A stretch of 64,000 nt of DNA from JADFOI01 sp965218935 (GTDB lineage: Bacteria; Acidobacteriota; UBA6911; RPQK01; JADFOI01). The notes beneath the pieces are model-generated. The model was not told where the DNA came from. It saw nothing but the letters and a program-made list of their open reading frames with translations, and made no database searches. A program made the position numbers and the translations under genes. The stretch lies in NCBI GenBank assembly GCA_965218935.1, contig CBDCMH010000007.1, positions 372,001 through 436,000 of the forward strand. The letters run 5' to 3'. This document shows positions 18,337 through 25,987 of this stretch, piece after piece. The number at the start of each line of letters is the position of its first letter. The stretch's first letter is position 1.

Positions 18337-18428
18337 AATTAGATTACCTACTCTTTATTCGGTTACTAACAAATGAAAACACATTAAGGCCCTACAGGGA
18401 GTAACCTTGCTGTCGAATCATTCTAAGA

Positions 18429-19907
18429 TCAAGAATACCACCCAAGGGAACCTTCATTGAGATTAAATGTAACCTGCTTTAACTGAGTATATGCATCGAC
18501 CGCATACCTCCCTAGCTCCCTTCCTATCCCACTTTGTTTGTATCCACCCCAAGGCAGCTGGTTGAAACAGGGTTGCGATGAGTTTACCCATAGTATTCCC
18601 GCTCTGAGCTCTTTTGTTATTCTAAACGCCCTGTTGAGATCCCTGGTGAACACTCCGCCTGCAAGGCCATATCTCGTACCATTGGCAAGCTCTAGCGCTT
18701 CTTCCTCATCTCTAAACTTGGTGACCGTAAGTACTGGCCCGAATATTTCATCCTGAACTATCTTCATATCATTTGTTACATTCGTAAAAACGGTCGGTGA
18801 GACATAAAACCCCTTCTTCAATTCCCCCCTTCCCAATCTCTTTCCCCCGTAGGCAACCTCCGCACCCTCTCTCTTGCCGTGCTCTATATAACTCATCACC
18901 TTATTTAACTGTCTCTCAGAAGCAATAGGACCCATTTCCGTGGACTCATTCATTGGGTCTCCAACTTTGAGTCGTTTGGTTTTCTTAGCCAAGGCTTCTA
19001 CAAATTGGTCATGGATTTTATCCTGGACGTAAAGCCGTGAAGTCGCAGAACACACCTGACCTTGATTTACGAAAATGCCAAACTGCACCCATTCCACAGC
19101 GAGAGGGAAATCAGCATCTTCAAAAACTATCATAGGCGACTTGCCACCAAGCTCGAGCGAGATGTTCTTTACATGTTCTGCCGCAGCAGCCATCAGCTTC
19201 TTACCTACTTCCACACTACCTGTGAAGGCGAGCTTATCTACGTCTTCGTTTCTCCCAAGCTCCGCTCCCGCTACGGGTCCGAGACCATTGATTATGTTCA
19301 CAACGCCGTCGGGAAATCCCACCTTCTTTATCAACTTCGCTAGCTCGAACGCCGTAAGAGGCGTGATCTCTGCAGGTTTTAGAACACAACAATTTCCAGT
19401 AGCAAGGGCAGGAGCAAGCTTCCATGCAGCCATAAGAAGAGGGTAATTCCAAGGAATAATTTGTCCCACCACCCCAATAGGTTCCCTGAGCACCATCGCA
19501 AACATATCGGAGTCAGGCACAGGGACGACGTCGCCGTTTATCTTATCTGCAAGACCACCATAGAACTCAAAGCAGTCTGCGGTATCGCTGATATCATATC
19601 TCGATTCGCGGATTGGTTTCCCACTGTTTAGAGTTTCAATAGAGGCTAATTCCTCTGTTTTCTCCCTAATCGCCCTAGCAAGCTCAAAGAGTAACTTTCC
19701 TCGATCAACCTGCGTCATCCGTCTCCAAGGACCCTTATCAAATGCCCTCCTTGCAGCATCAATAGCCATTCTGGTATCTTCCTCATCGGCTAGGGGTACT
19801 CGGGCAATAACCTCTTGATTTGCTGGATTGATAACATCCCATGTCTCTCCGCTGTGAGAAGAGACCCATTTACCATCGATAAACATCTTGTAATTTTTAA
19901 CAGCCAT
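18429..19907 (-). CDS. NAD(P)-dependent aldehyde dehydrogenase (betaine-aldehyde type)
   Basis: A 492-residue aldehyde dehydrogenase of normal family length. The catalytic cysteine lies in FVNQGQVCSATSRLYVQ, the general-base glutamate in ISLELGGKSPM, and the cofactor loop in AFTGSVEVGKKL. The C-terminus GYKQSGIGRELGRYAVDAYT is typical of the betaine-aldehyde/gamma-aminobutyraldehyde branch. It oxidises an aldehyde to the acid in the cytoplasm. First gene of the operon, with GGGAGGTGAG before the ATG. The Fe-S gene starts about 90 bases after it. Together with the oxidase pair it would take an alcohol or amine-derived aldehyde to an acid. Confidence 0.88.
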   Translation of the reverse strand: MAVKNYKMFIDGKWVSSHSGETWDVINPANQEVIARVPLADEEDTRMAIDAARRAFDKGPWRRMTQVDRGKLLFELARAIREKTEELASIETLNSGKPIRESRYDISDTADCFEFYGGLADKINGDVVPVPDSDMFAMVLREPIGVVGQIIPWNYPLLMAAWKLAPALATGNCCVLKPAEITPLTAFELAKLIKKVGFPDGVVNIINGLGPVAGAELGRNEDVDKLAFTGSVEVGKKLMAAAAEHVKNISLELGGKSPMIVFEDADFPLAVEWVQFGIFVNQGQVCSATSRLYVQDKIHDQFVEALAKKTKRLKVGDPMNESTEMGPIASERQLNKVMSYIEHGKREGAEVAYGGKRLGRGELKKGFYVSPTVFTNVTNDMKIVQDEIFGPVLTVTKFRDEEEALELANGTRYGLAGGVFTRDLNRAFRITKELRAGILWVNSSQPCFNQLPWGGYKQSGIGRELGRYAVDAYTQLKQVTFNLNEGSLGWYS

Positions 19908-20129
19908 TCGGACTCACCTCCCATCTAGGGTGAATTGTTAATGTACTCCTTGTAACCTATCAATGACTTTTTCGAAAGATTAAACACATATTTGAAAACA
20001 TTTCTTTGCCGATCGGATCCTTGAATCACCCGAAACGTTGTTCTTCCGACAACTAGTCGCTGATGGGGGGGATTTAGTAACAGAAAGAATGAAGGCGCAG
20101 GCAATGGTACGCCCAGTGACCGCCGAGTT

Positions 20130-20609
20130 TCACATGTCTTCTACTGAACAGTCTTCCATTTCACCATCGATGATTCGTTTTCCAAAGTCGAGGCAATGTC
20201 GAATGGCTTCAACCTCAGAGAAGTAGGTATCGGAGCCTGTAAAGGGCTTGGTTTGAATCTCGTCGCCCAGTTGAGCAGTGATATGAACTTCAAGGCTCCA
20301 TTCCCCTGAGGGCAAAAGCAAAGATGCAGCATGAATTTCATAGTCCTTATAGAGAGTCCTCCTGAATGCAGCCTCGATCTTGCCAGCGAGAGCCAGCTTG
20401 ATGGACTCAGGGGTGGATCCTGGCGGTGTAGAGAAGGAAATGGACCGGACGCCTAGCTCCGGAACTTCAAAACTTAGATTGTAATGATCGGGCTCGAGTG
20501 CCTTCATGCCTTCCTTCACGTCCCATTTGTATCCAGGACCAGGAAGGGCAAAGATCTCCATCTCCGTCAAGATTTCTTCAACGATCTCCCTCACTTGCTT
20601 GCTCTCCAT
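20130..20609 (-). CDS. hypothetical protein
   Basis: 159 residues, acidic, with no signal or membrane segment. The composition and strand-like pattern (HYNLSFEVPELGVRSISFST, EWSLEVHITAQLGDE) suggest a small alpha/beta domain. The N-terminal helix (SKQVREIVEEILTEMEIF) and acidic C-terminus (IIDGEMEDCSVEDM) are the most distinct parts. No family is recognised. Divergent from the FKBP gene. Confidence 0.55.
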   Translation of the reverse strand: MESKQVREIVEEILTEMEIFALPGPGYKWDVKEGMKALEPDHYNLSFEVPELGVRSISFSTPPGSTPESIKLALAGKIEAAFRRTLYKDYEIHAASLLLPSGEWSLEVHITAQLGDEIQTKPFTGSDTYFSEVEAIRHCLDFGKRIIDGEMEDCSVEDM

Positions 20610-20715
20610 GGTCCCCTATATCTTGGCACAAATGGATGACTTGAGAGGCTCATTTGACCCCGTTTTCCTCCCCCGGTAGACTAGCAGCCCGAAAACAAAG
20701 AATAGGAGTCCCTCC

Positions 20716-21162
20716 ATGAATATGAAAAAGATGATGACTTTACCCCTTACAATCCTGGCTATCCTGATGGTTTCCAGCGGGATACTGTGGGCCGTTCAGG
20801 ACCTTCCGGCGCCGGACGACGTGGCCGCTCCCCCGGAGGATGCACAAAAGTCAGACTCGAGATTGGCCTCCAAGGTGCTGGTCAAAGGTACCGGGACCGG
20901 ACACCCGACCGTCACCAGCACAGTAACGGTGCACTACACGGGCTGGACCACGGACGGCAAAATGTTCGACAGTTCGGTGGTGCGCGGGCGACCGTCCACT
21001 TTTCCGCTCAACCGGGTGATCAAGGGTTGGACCGAGGGGCTGCAGCTCATGGTGGTGGGCGAGAAACGTCGGTTTTGGATTCCTGCCGACCTGGCCTACG
21101 GTGAGAACGGTCGAGTGCCCGGTATGCTGGTCTTCGACGTGGAACTGCTCGAGTTCCAGTAG
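20716..21162 (+). CDS. exported FKBP-type peptidyl-prolyl isomerase
   Basis: A 148-residue protein with a signal peptide (about 1-27) and one complete FKBP domain: VTVHYTGWTTDGKMFDSS, FPLNRVIKGWTEGLQLM, GEKRRFWIPADLAYGE and the final VFDVELLEF strand. The active-site residues of the FKBP fold (Tyr in HYTG, Asp in FDSS, Trp in KGWTEG) are present. It catalyses cis-trans isomerisation of X-Pro bonds, presumably helping fold exported proteins. The RBS is AGGAG about seven bases before the ATG. Convergent with 21170-21799, seven bases apart. Confidence 0.92.
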   Translation: MNMKKMMTLPLTILAILMVSSGILWAVQDLPAPDDVAAPPEDAQKSDSRLASKVLVKGTGTGHPTVTSTVTVHYTGWTTDGKMFDSSVVRGRPSTFPLNRVIKGWTEGLQLMVVGEKRRFWIPADLAYGENGRVPGMLVFDVELLEFQ

Positions 21163-21169
21163 CCGGGAT

Positions 21170-21799
21170 TCAATCTGGACGCAAGGTTCTCTGTTCTGTA
21201 ACTTTTGCCAACTCATCAAAGAGGAGGCATGCCCCATCGATGAGTTGCCGCAAATCAGCAGTGTCACTCAGAATGCCGTCGACGCAAAAAATCAGCCTGT
21301 TGTCGCCGTTTCGTATGTCCTGAATCCGATTTCTGTTCTTCTTCACCCATCCCAGAATGGCCTGTTGCACCCGCTCAGAGAGCAGCGCCTCCAGAGCATT
21401 TTCATCATTGGTGTAGATCGCAAGAGACTCATCCAAGGGTTGATGGCCCGTGAGTACGCCCTTCTTTAACCCCAGGGCACTGTCAATAACGGTTTGAGTG
21501 GATTTGGGTAGAATCCGAAACTCGAACCCGGCGGATTCGACTTCCTGGAACAGCGCGTAAGTATAGGGTGAAGATCCTTCTTTTCCGCTGGAGGCTGCTG
21601 AAACCTCCATTTCCTTGCCGTCGTGTGAAAGGATGAGCTTGGGAAGCCGAAGAAAGGTGCCTGATACAAGCACACCATTTTTCTCGGCTGCCAACCGCTT
21701 CATCATTGAAGTGAGCGCTCGTGATGAACGCCCGTGCATGAACCATCCGATGAGCAATCCTGTTACCACGAATAGGGCGATGATCGTACTTTCGCTCAT
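21170..21799 (-). CDS. membrane-anchored hypothetical protein
   Basis: 209 residues with one N-terminal membrane segment (about 5-22, TIIALFVVTGLLIGWFMHG) followed by a soluble domain of unknown family. Visible features are an AEKNGVLVSGTFLRLPKLIL strand region and a C-terminal CVDGILSDTADLRQLIDGAC helix. The domain probably faces away from the membrane as a sensor or scaffold, but nothing in the sequence or neighbours fixes a function. ATG start at 21799. Confidence 0.6.
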   Translation of the reverse strand: MSESTIIALFVVTGLLIGWFMHGRSSRALTSMMKRLAAEKNGVLVSGTFLRLPKLILSHDGKEMEVSAASSGKEGSSPYTYALFQEVESAGFEFRILPKSTQTVIDSALGLKKGVLTGHQPLDESLAIYTNDENALEALLSERVQQAILGWVKKNRNRIQDIRNGDNRLIFCVDGILSDTADLRQLIDGACLLFDELAKVTEQRTLRPD

Positions 21800-21911
21800 G
21801 ATTTCGCTCTAATCCGCTGAATTCCCGGCATTTGCTCTCATATTACTCATTTTGGCCCATTTCATGGGGTGATAGGGGCTGGGAGGCTCGGAGGGCAACT
21901 GTCGATCTAGT

Positions 21912-21937
21912 TGTATCCCGTCAGCGAAAGTGGGACA
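21912..21937 (+). repeat. IS3-family left inverted repeat
   Basis: Begins TGTATCCCGTCAGCG and is the imperfect reverse complement of 23428-23453. Confidence 0.8.
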
Positions 21938-21970
21938 CATAGGGCCGAGAGTTAAGAGAGAGTTGGAAGG

Positions 21971-22000
21971 TTTGAGGGGGTGAGATCTCACCCCCTCAAA
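21971..22000. promoter_or_regulatory. perfect 30-bp palindrome inside the IS left end
   Basis: A 30-base sequence identical to its own reverse complement, centred on AGATCT with arms TTTGAGGGGGTGAGA. It lies between the left repeat and orfA. In RNA it would form a very stable hairpin, able to stop outside transcription or block translation from it, as in several insertion sequences. It could also be a protein site. Confidence 0.6.
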
Positions 22001-22067
22001 GGGCTGATCTTGACAGCCCATCAGAGCAAGCCGATGCTGGTCATGACACAACCAAAAGGAGAACGCT

Positions 22068-22394
22068 ATGACCACAGACGTCGTCAAACAGATCCGTAGG
22101 GCCACCCGCCGGAGATTCACGACCGAAGAGAAGATCCACATCGTTTTGGAGGGGCTCCGCGGAGAGATTCCCGTCACCGAACTGTGCCGCAAAGAAGGGA
22201 TTCAACCTTCGATCTACTACAAGTGGTCCAAGGCCTTCCTGGATTCGGGCAAAAACGGTCTAACCCGGGAGACCCAACGGAATGCGACTTCCGGTGAGGT
22301 GCGTCGCTTGAAGGAGGAGAATGAGGCCTTGAAGAAGGCGGTGGCCGAGACGGTAGTGGAGAACCAAAAGCTAAAAAAAAGTTTGGGCCTGTAA
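22068..22394 (+). CDS. IS3-family transposase OrfA
   Basis: A 108-residue DNA-binding subunit. A helix-turn-helix of the transposase-8/IS3 type (RRRFTTEEKIHIVLEGL, then VTELCRKEGIQPSIYYKWS) is followed by a leucine-zipper-like coiled coil (EEVRRLKEEN-type heptads through LKKAVAETVVENQKLKKSL) used for dimerisation. It ends 14 codon-bases after an A8 run at which ribosomes can slip into the orfB frame. AAGGAGAACGCT precedes the ATG. Confidence 0.88.
   Translation: MTTDVVKQIRRATRRRFTTEEKIHIVLEGLRGEIPVTELCRKEGIQPSIYYKWSKAFLDSGKNGLTRETQRNATSGEVRRLKEENEALKKAVAETVVENQKLKKSLGL
22373..22380 (+). promoter_or_regulatory. A8 slippery site for -1 ribosomal frameshift
   Basis: Eight consecutive A residues occur near the end of orfA. 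The -1 frame is open from this run (AAA AAA AAG TTT GGG CCT GTA AGG...) straight into the orfB reading frame without a stop. A slip here would make an OrfAB fusion, the usual active transposase of IS3 elements. An AGGAGG about 30 bases downstream may stimulate slipping as well as serve orfB. Confidence 0.75.
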
Positions 22395-22414
22395 GGCGAA
22401 GGAGGTATCAGAGG

Positions 22415-23413
22415 ATGCTCAGCGAGCACAAGCTGGAAGTTTTAAGGACAGTGGAGGCTTCCGAGTTACCGGTCCGGGAGGTGCTGGATCAACTCGAGAT
22501 CCCCCGCTCGACCTACTATCGCTGGAGACACCACTTTCGAAAGAGGGGGTTGGCAGGCTTGCGGGACCGTCCCCCAGGATCAGGACGGGTTTGGAATCAG
22601 ATCCTGCCCAAAGAACGGGACCGAATCCTGGAGATGGCGCTGCTGTTTCCAGAGTGGTCCTCACGAGAAGTGAGCTGCCAGGTGACGGATAGGTGCGGGT
22701 TTACGGTCTCGGAATCCTCGGTCTACCGGATTTTGAAAGCGGAAGGGCTGATTCGGGAGGTTCAACTCCGGAGCTTTCCAGCCGAATCGGAATATCGAAT
22801 CAAGACGACCCGACCCAACCAGCAGTGGCAAACGGATGCGACCTATCTTCTGGTCAAGAACTGGGGCTGGTACTATCTGATCTCAGTACTGGATGACTTT
22901 AGCCGGAGGATCCTGGCCTGGGGACTTCACACGGCCATGCGTGCTGGAGACTTCAGCCAGGTGGTCGAGGCGGCTTGTGAGAGAACGGGTGTGGAACAGG
23001 CTCCGTTGTCTGATCGGCCCCGGCTGGTGACAGACCGCGGACCGGCTTTGATCTCCAAAGACTTTGGTCAGTATCTGGAGACCAAGGGACTGGGCCACAT
23101 CCTGGCCTCACCCTATCATCCCCAGACCAACGGGAAGATCGAACGCTACCATCGTTCCTGCAAGGAACGCATCAACCTAATGGTCTGGGAGACACCCGAG
23201 GAGTTGGAGCGAGAAATCGCGGTCTTTATCGACTACTACAACTCCAGGCGCTATCACGAGGCCCTGGGTAACGTCACACCCGATGACATGTACTTCGCAA
23301 GACGAGATTCCATCCACACAAAAAGGAGAAGATTGAAAGGAGTCACCCTTGCCCGTCGGCAGGCGATCAATGCTAAACTAGCCCGATCAGCATCGGTTCC
23401 CACTGTCTCTTAG
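22415..23413 (+). CDS. IS3-family transposase OrfB (DDE integrase)
   Basis: 332 residues. An N-terminal helix-turn-helix (VREVLDQLEIPRSTYYRW) is followed by the rve integrase core with D141 (QTDATYLL), D207 (TDRGPAL) and E243 (NGKIERYH), 35 residues between the last two, so the triad is intact. The terminal part YYNSRRYHEALGNVTPDDMY is standard. It can be made alone from the ATG at 22415 (AGGAGG nearby) or as a fusion with OrfA by -1 frameshifting at 22373-22380. No disruption is seen, so the element may still be active. Confidence 0.9.
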   Translation: MLSEHKLEVLRTVEASELPVREVLDQLEIPRSTYYRWRHHFRKRGLAGLRDRPPGSGRVWNQILPKERDRILEMALLFPEWSSREVSCQVTDRCGFTVSESSVYRILKAEGLIREVQLRSFPAESEYRIKTTRPNQQWQTDATYLLVKNWGWYYLISVLDDFSRRILAWGLHTAMRAGDFSQVVEAACERTGVEQAPLSDRPRLVTDRGPALISKDFGQYLETKGLGHILASPYHPQTNGKIERYHRSCKERINLMVWETPEELEREIAVFIDYYNSRRYHEALGNVTPDDMYFARRDSIHTKRRRLKGVTLARRQAINAKLARSASVPTVS

Positions 23414-23427
23414 CTTGGAACCCCAAA

Positions 23428-23453
23428 TGTCCCATTCTCGCTGAAGACGTACA
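23428..23453 (+). repeat. IS3-family right inverted repeat
   Basis: Begins TGTCCCATTCTCGCTGA and ends TACA; it matches the reverse complement of 21912-21937 at 20 of 26 positions. Confidence 0.8.
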
Positions 23454-23654
23454 ATTCGATCTCCCGAGAATCGGCGTGATTTCTGGCTGAAGGTGAACGG
23501 AAATGTCGAAGAGATTTTGCGTAATGAGGGTGGGCAAAAAGAAATACAAATTGTCACGAAAAACGATTTCTCCTCGCAAGTAATAACGGTTGAACTGGTT
23601 CTGACACGTCTACGAGGAACGAGTTCACTATAGAAATCCTGGGATTTTTTAAAA

Positions 23655-24593
23655 ATGTATAAGGTTGGCATAAATCGTCTGATATTTGGAATTCTTCTGC
23701 TCCAGCTCGCTCCGTGGACTTACAGTCTCTCAGCCCCTTCTCCATCTGTTAACGGTAAAGTGGACTGCGACAATCCCGCAGCCCCGGGTCCGGAGATGAT
23801 TAAGTCTGACGCTTCCCTGTTGGAGGACCCGGAGAGCGAAGAGTACTCAACCGAATGGGTGGCCTATCAACAGCTCAAGAATCTTTTGAAAGCCAATGCA
23901 TCCTGCCGGTTTCCAGACGAACAGGTTGCCCAGACCAGTCTCTATGTCGATCCGACTTTGCAGGGTGGGCCCCTTCTTCCGGATACACGTGTTCAAATGT
24001 TTGGTGTCGGGATATTGCGCACGGCGCGTCGAGGACAAAGCCCCCGAAGGGTAGTGGCTTATCCTGCCTTTGGAGCCACCAGTCTTTCCGAATACATTGA
24101 GAGTGAAGAAGAGCTGGCCACGGTGCTCAAGGTCCTGACTCAACTCGAGTTTGTTTACGTTCCCTATATCGAACAGATTTCCCCTGAGCAGAGCTGTTAC
24201 AAGCTGAGCAGCGCGACGCTGGTCCCGAGCAGGGTTTTCGATGAGAACCTGTCCTGGTCGCAAGGGGAAATCAATGGGTCTCCTCACTTGCTGCCCTCAA
24301 AGATCAGTCTGGAGGTCCAGAGGCAGACGCTGGAAAGGCTGGCTGCAGAAGCCAAGTGGATCGAGATCATGAGCACTTACGAGCCATCGAGTCGATGTGA
24401 CACCAGGACCGAGAATGGACAACTGGAGCAGCATTTTCACGAGATGCAAGTGCGATCCCTGGATGTAGCCGTGAACCAGTTACTCCCTGAAAGAGAATAC
24501 CTCAGGCTTTCAGCTGAATTCTGGACTGAAGTCAAAGGGCGAATTGAGCAGCTCAGAGCCTTGGACGAAAACAAAATGGAGAGGGTTTATTGA
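23655..24593 (+). CDS. exported protein of unknown function (cluster gene 1)
   Basis: 312 residues with an N-terminal signal (about 1-26, INRLIFGILLLQLAPWTYSLS). The mature protein has five cysteines after export (CDNP, ASCRF, QSCYK, SRCDT), suggesting disulfides, a strand-rich middle (TRVQMFGVGILRTARRG, RRVVAYPAFGAT) and a helical C-terminal third. No family is recognised. It is the first of three same-strand exported proteins separated by 4 and 34 bases, so a shared operon and function are likely. The right end of the IS3 element lies about 200 bases upstream and could affect its promoter. Confidence 0.65.
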   Translation: MYKVGINRLIFGILLLQLAPWTYSLSAPSPSVNGKVDCDNPAAPGPEMIKSDASLLEDPESEEYSTEWVAYQQLKNLLKANASCRFPDEQVAQTSLYVDPTLQGGPLLPDTRVQMFGVGILRTARRGQSPRRVVAYPAFGATSLSEYIESEEELATVLKVLTQLEFVYVPYIEQISPEQSCYKLSSATLVPSRVFDENLSWSQGEINGSPHLLPSKISLEVQRQTLERLAAEAKWIEIMSTYEPSSRCDTRTENGQLEQHFHEMQVRSLDVAVNQLLPEREYLRLSAEFWTEVKGRIEQLRALDENKMERVY

Positions 24594-24597
24594 GACG

Positions 24598-25953
24598 ATG
24601 AAGCGCCTTCTTTGTCTGACCACTCTTGCGCTTTTGTTTGGGATTCCAGGGGGATTTGTTCCTTCCCTTTGGGCTCAATGCGATGTGCGCTTCTCGATTC
24701 AGGAAGCGCGGGACCTGCAATGCCTTGGACAACGGGAGATGCAGACGCTGGAACAGGTTCTCTCTGAGTCAGAAACCCCTCTTGGTTATGAATCCTTTGT
24801 CAGAGGATCGAAGGTCGCTTCGAGGGCCTATCATTGTGTCCTCAGCGAGAAGAAATCGACTCAGGACTACAGCTGTTTCAGCGAGATTCTGCACGAAAGA
24901 CTCTATAGCCGCCTGGAGCAAAGGGACCTCTGTTTTCAAGAGCGACTCACTCGCTCTCTGGCCGCCCTGAACACTCTTTTGCAGCGAAAACTTCCGACAG
25001 AGGAACCAATAGCCTACCAGACGATTCTGGACCGATCTTTGAGTGACTTCAGGGTCATTTACGGAGTGATTCGTCAAGTCCGGGAAGAGCCTGAGGACCC
25101 CGTGAGTCTTCATCTGGCAGCCAGGTCCTGTGTGGACATGTCCGATCCGTCCCTTTCTCCTGTGTATGTCCAGGAATTTGTCAGGCTGAGCGTAGCCATT
25201 GCTCTGGATTATCCCGAGTTGACCCAGCATCTCAGTGCGGTGTTGGAGGCTACTTTGCGAGATGCAGTGATCGTTCATCGGGCCACAGCGTCTGAGGAAT
25301 CCCTCAGAGAGATCCATAAACTGTTGGTTGATTTTGGAGCAGCGTTCAGTGATCTGTACGCCTTCAGAGAAGAATTGGCTAGGCTCCTGCCTCAGGATCA
25401 ACCCACACTTTCTGACCTGGAAGAGCTTCTGGACAATTCAGATACACTCAAGAGCCATCTTGAGAATGGAGCAAGTAAACCCAAGTATCTAGCCAGTTTG
25501 TACGAGCCCTTTGAGGAGTATAGCGATGTTCTTCATGGCATCGTGGAGCTGTTCCATTTGCCGGAAGCGCCTCAGGAGTTGAAGGACCGTTTGATGTGGG
25601 AATCGTGCACGGTCCTGGCAACAGGTATTGAACTTTCTACCCCTTACGAAACGACTGAAGAGCTGGAGAGAGTCCGGACAAAGTTGATCGACCGGGTCCG
25701 AAACTATGGGAGTGAGTTGGCCAGGGAACTGAAGTATTCCGAACTGATCACTTTCGAATCGCAATTCCTGGATCAATCAGAACGGATCTTAACCTCCAGC
25801 CAACAGTGTCACATTCATGCTCATTTGGCTCAGGCCTTCTATGTTCTGGAGCAAAACAGAGAAGCACTTCAACAGTTGGAGGCAAGCTGCGGTTTGATTT
25901 CGCAGTCCGACCTGAGGGACCTGCGCCAAGTGATCGAGCCCTGGCTTAACTAG
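24598..25953 (+). CDS. exported helical protein of unknown function (cluster gene 2)
   Basis: 451 residues from the ATG at 24598, four bases after the previous stop with GAGAGGG upstream. The longer frame to 24544 would overlap gene 1 and mask the signal. Signal peptide about 1-26 (LCLTTLALLFGIPGGFVPSLWA). The mature protein begins QCDVRFS and appears almost entirely alpha-helical, with regularly spaced helices and scattered cysteines (QCLGQ, YHCVLS, YSCFSE, DLCFQ, SCVDM, ESCTV, SQQCH, ASCGL), many in even numbers as expected for disulfide pairs. The C-terminal part (CHIHAHLAQAFYVLEQNREA) looks TPR-like. A periplasmic scaffold is a reasonable guess; no family is recognised. Confidence 0.65.
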   Translation: MKRLLCLTTLALLFGIPGGFVPSLWAQCDVRFSIQEARDLQCLGQREMQTLEQVLSESETPLGYESFVRGSKVASRAYHCVLSEKKSTQDYSCFSEILHERLYSRLEQRDLCFQERLTRSLAALNTLLQRKLPTEEPIAYQTILDRSLSDFRVIYGVIRQVREEPEDPVSLHLAARSCVDMSDPSLSPVYVQEFVRLSVAIALDYPELTQHLSAVLEATLRDAVIVHRATASEESLREIHKLLVDFGAAFSDLYAFREELARLLPQDQPTLSDLEELLDNSDTLKSHLENGASKPKYLASLYEPFEEYSDVLHGIVELFHLPEAPQELKDRLMWESCTVLATGIELSTPYETTEELERVRTKLIDRVRNYGSELARELKYSELITFESQFLDQSERILTSSQQCHIHAHLAQAFYVLEQNREALQQLEASCGLISQSDLRDLRQVIEPWLN

Positions 25954-25987
25954 GAATCACCTTACATTTCACTAGAGATCCATACAA

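Larger units (their letters stand above)
21912..23453 (+). mobile_element. IS3-family insertion sequence, apparently intact
   Basis: A 1542-bp element bounded by imperfect 26-bp inverted repeats (20 of 26 matching) with the IS3-type ends TG...CA. It carries orfA and orfB in the +0/-1 arrangement, an A8 slippery run joining them, and a full DD(35)E catalytic triad. No directly adjacent target duplication is visible. However, the heptamer TCGATCT occurs three bases outside the left end (21902-21908) and two bases outside the right end (23456-23462), so the true ends may lie slightly further out. Confidence 0.85.

Noticed and set aside
20851..21267. Minus-strand frame overlapping the FKBP gene.
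   Set aside because: Antisense to a gene with full FKBP motifs; no independent support.
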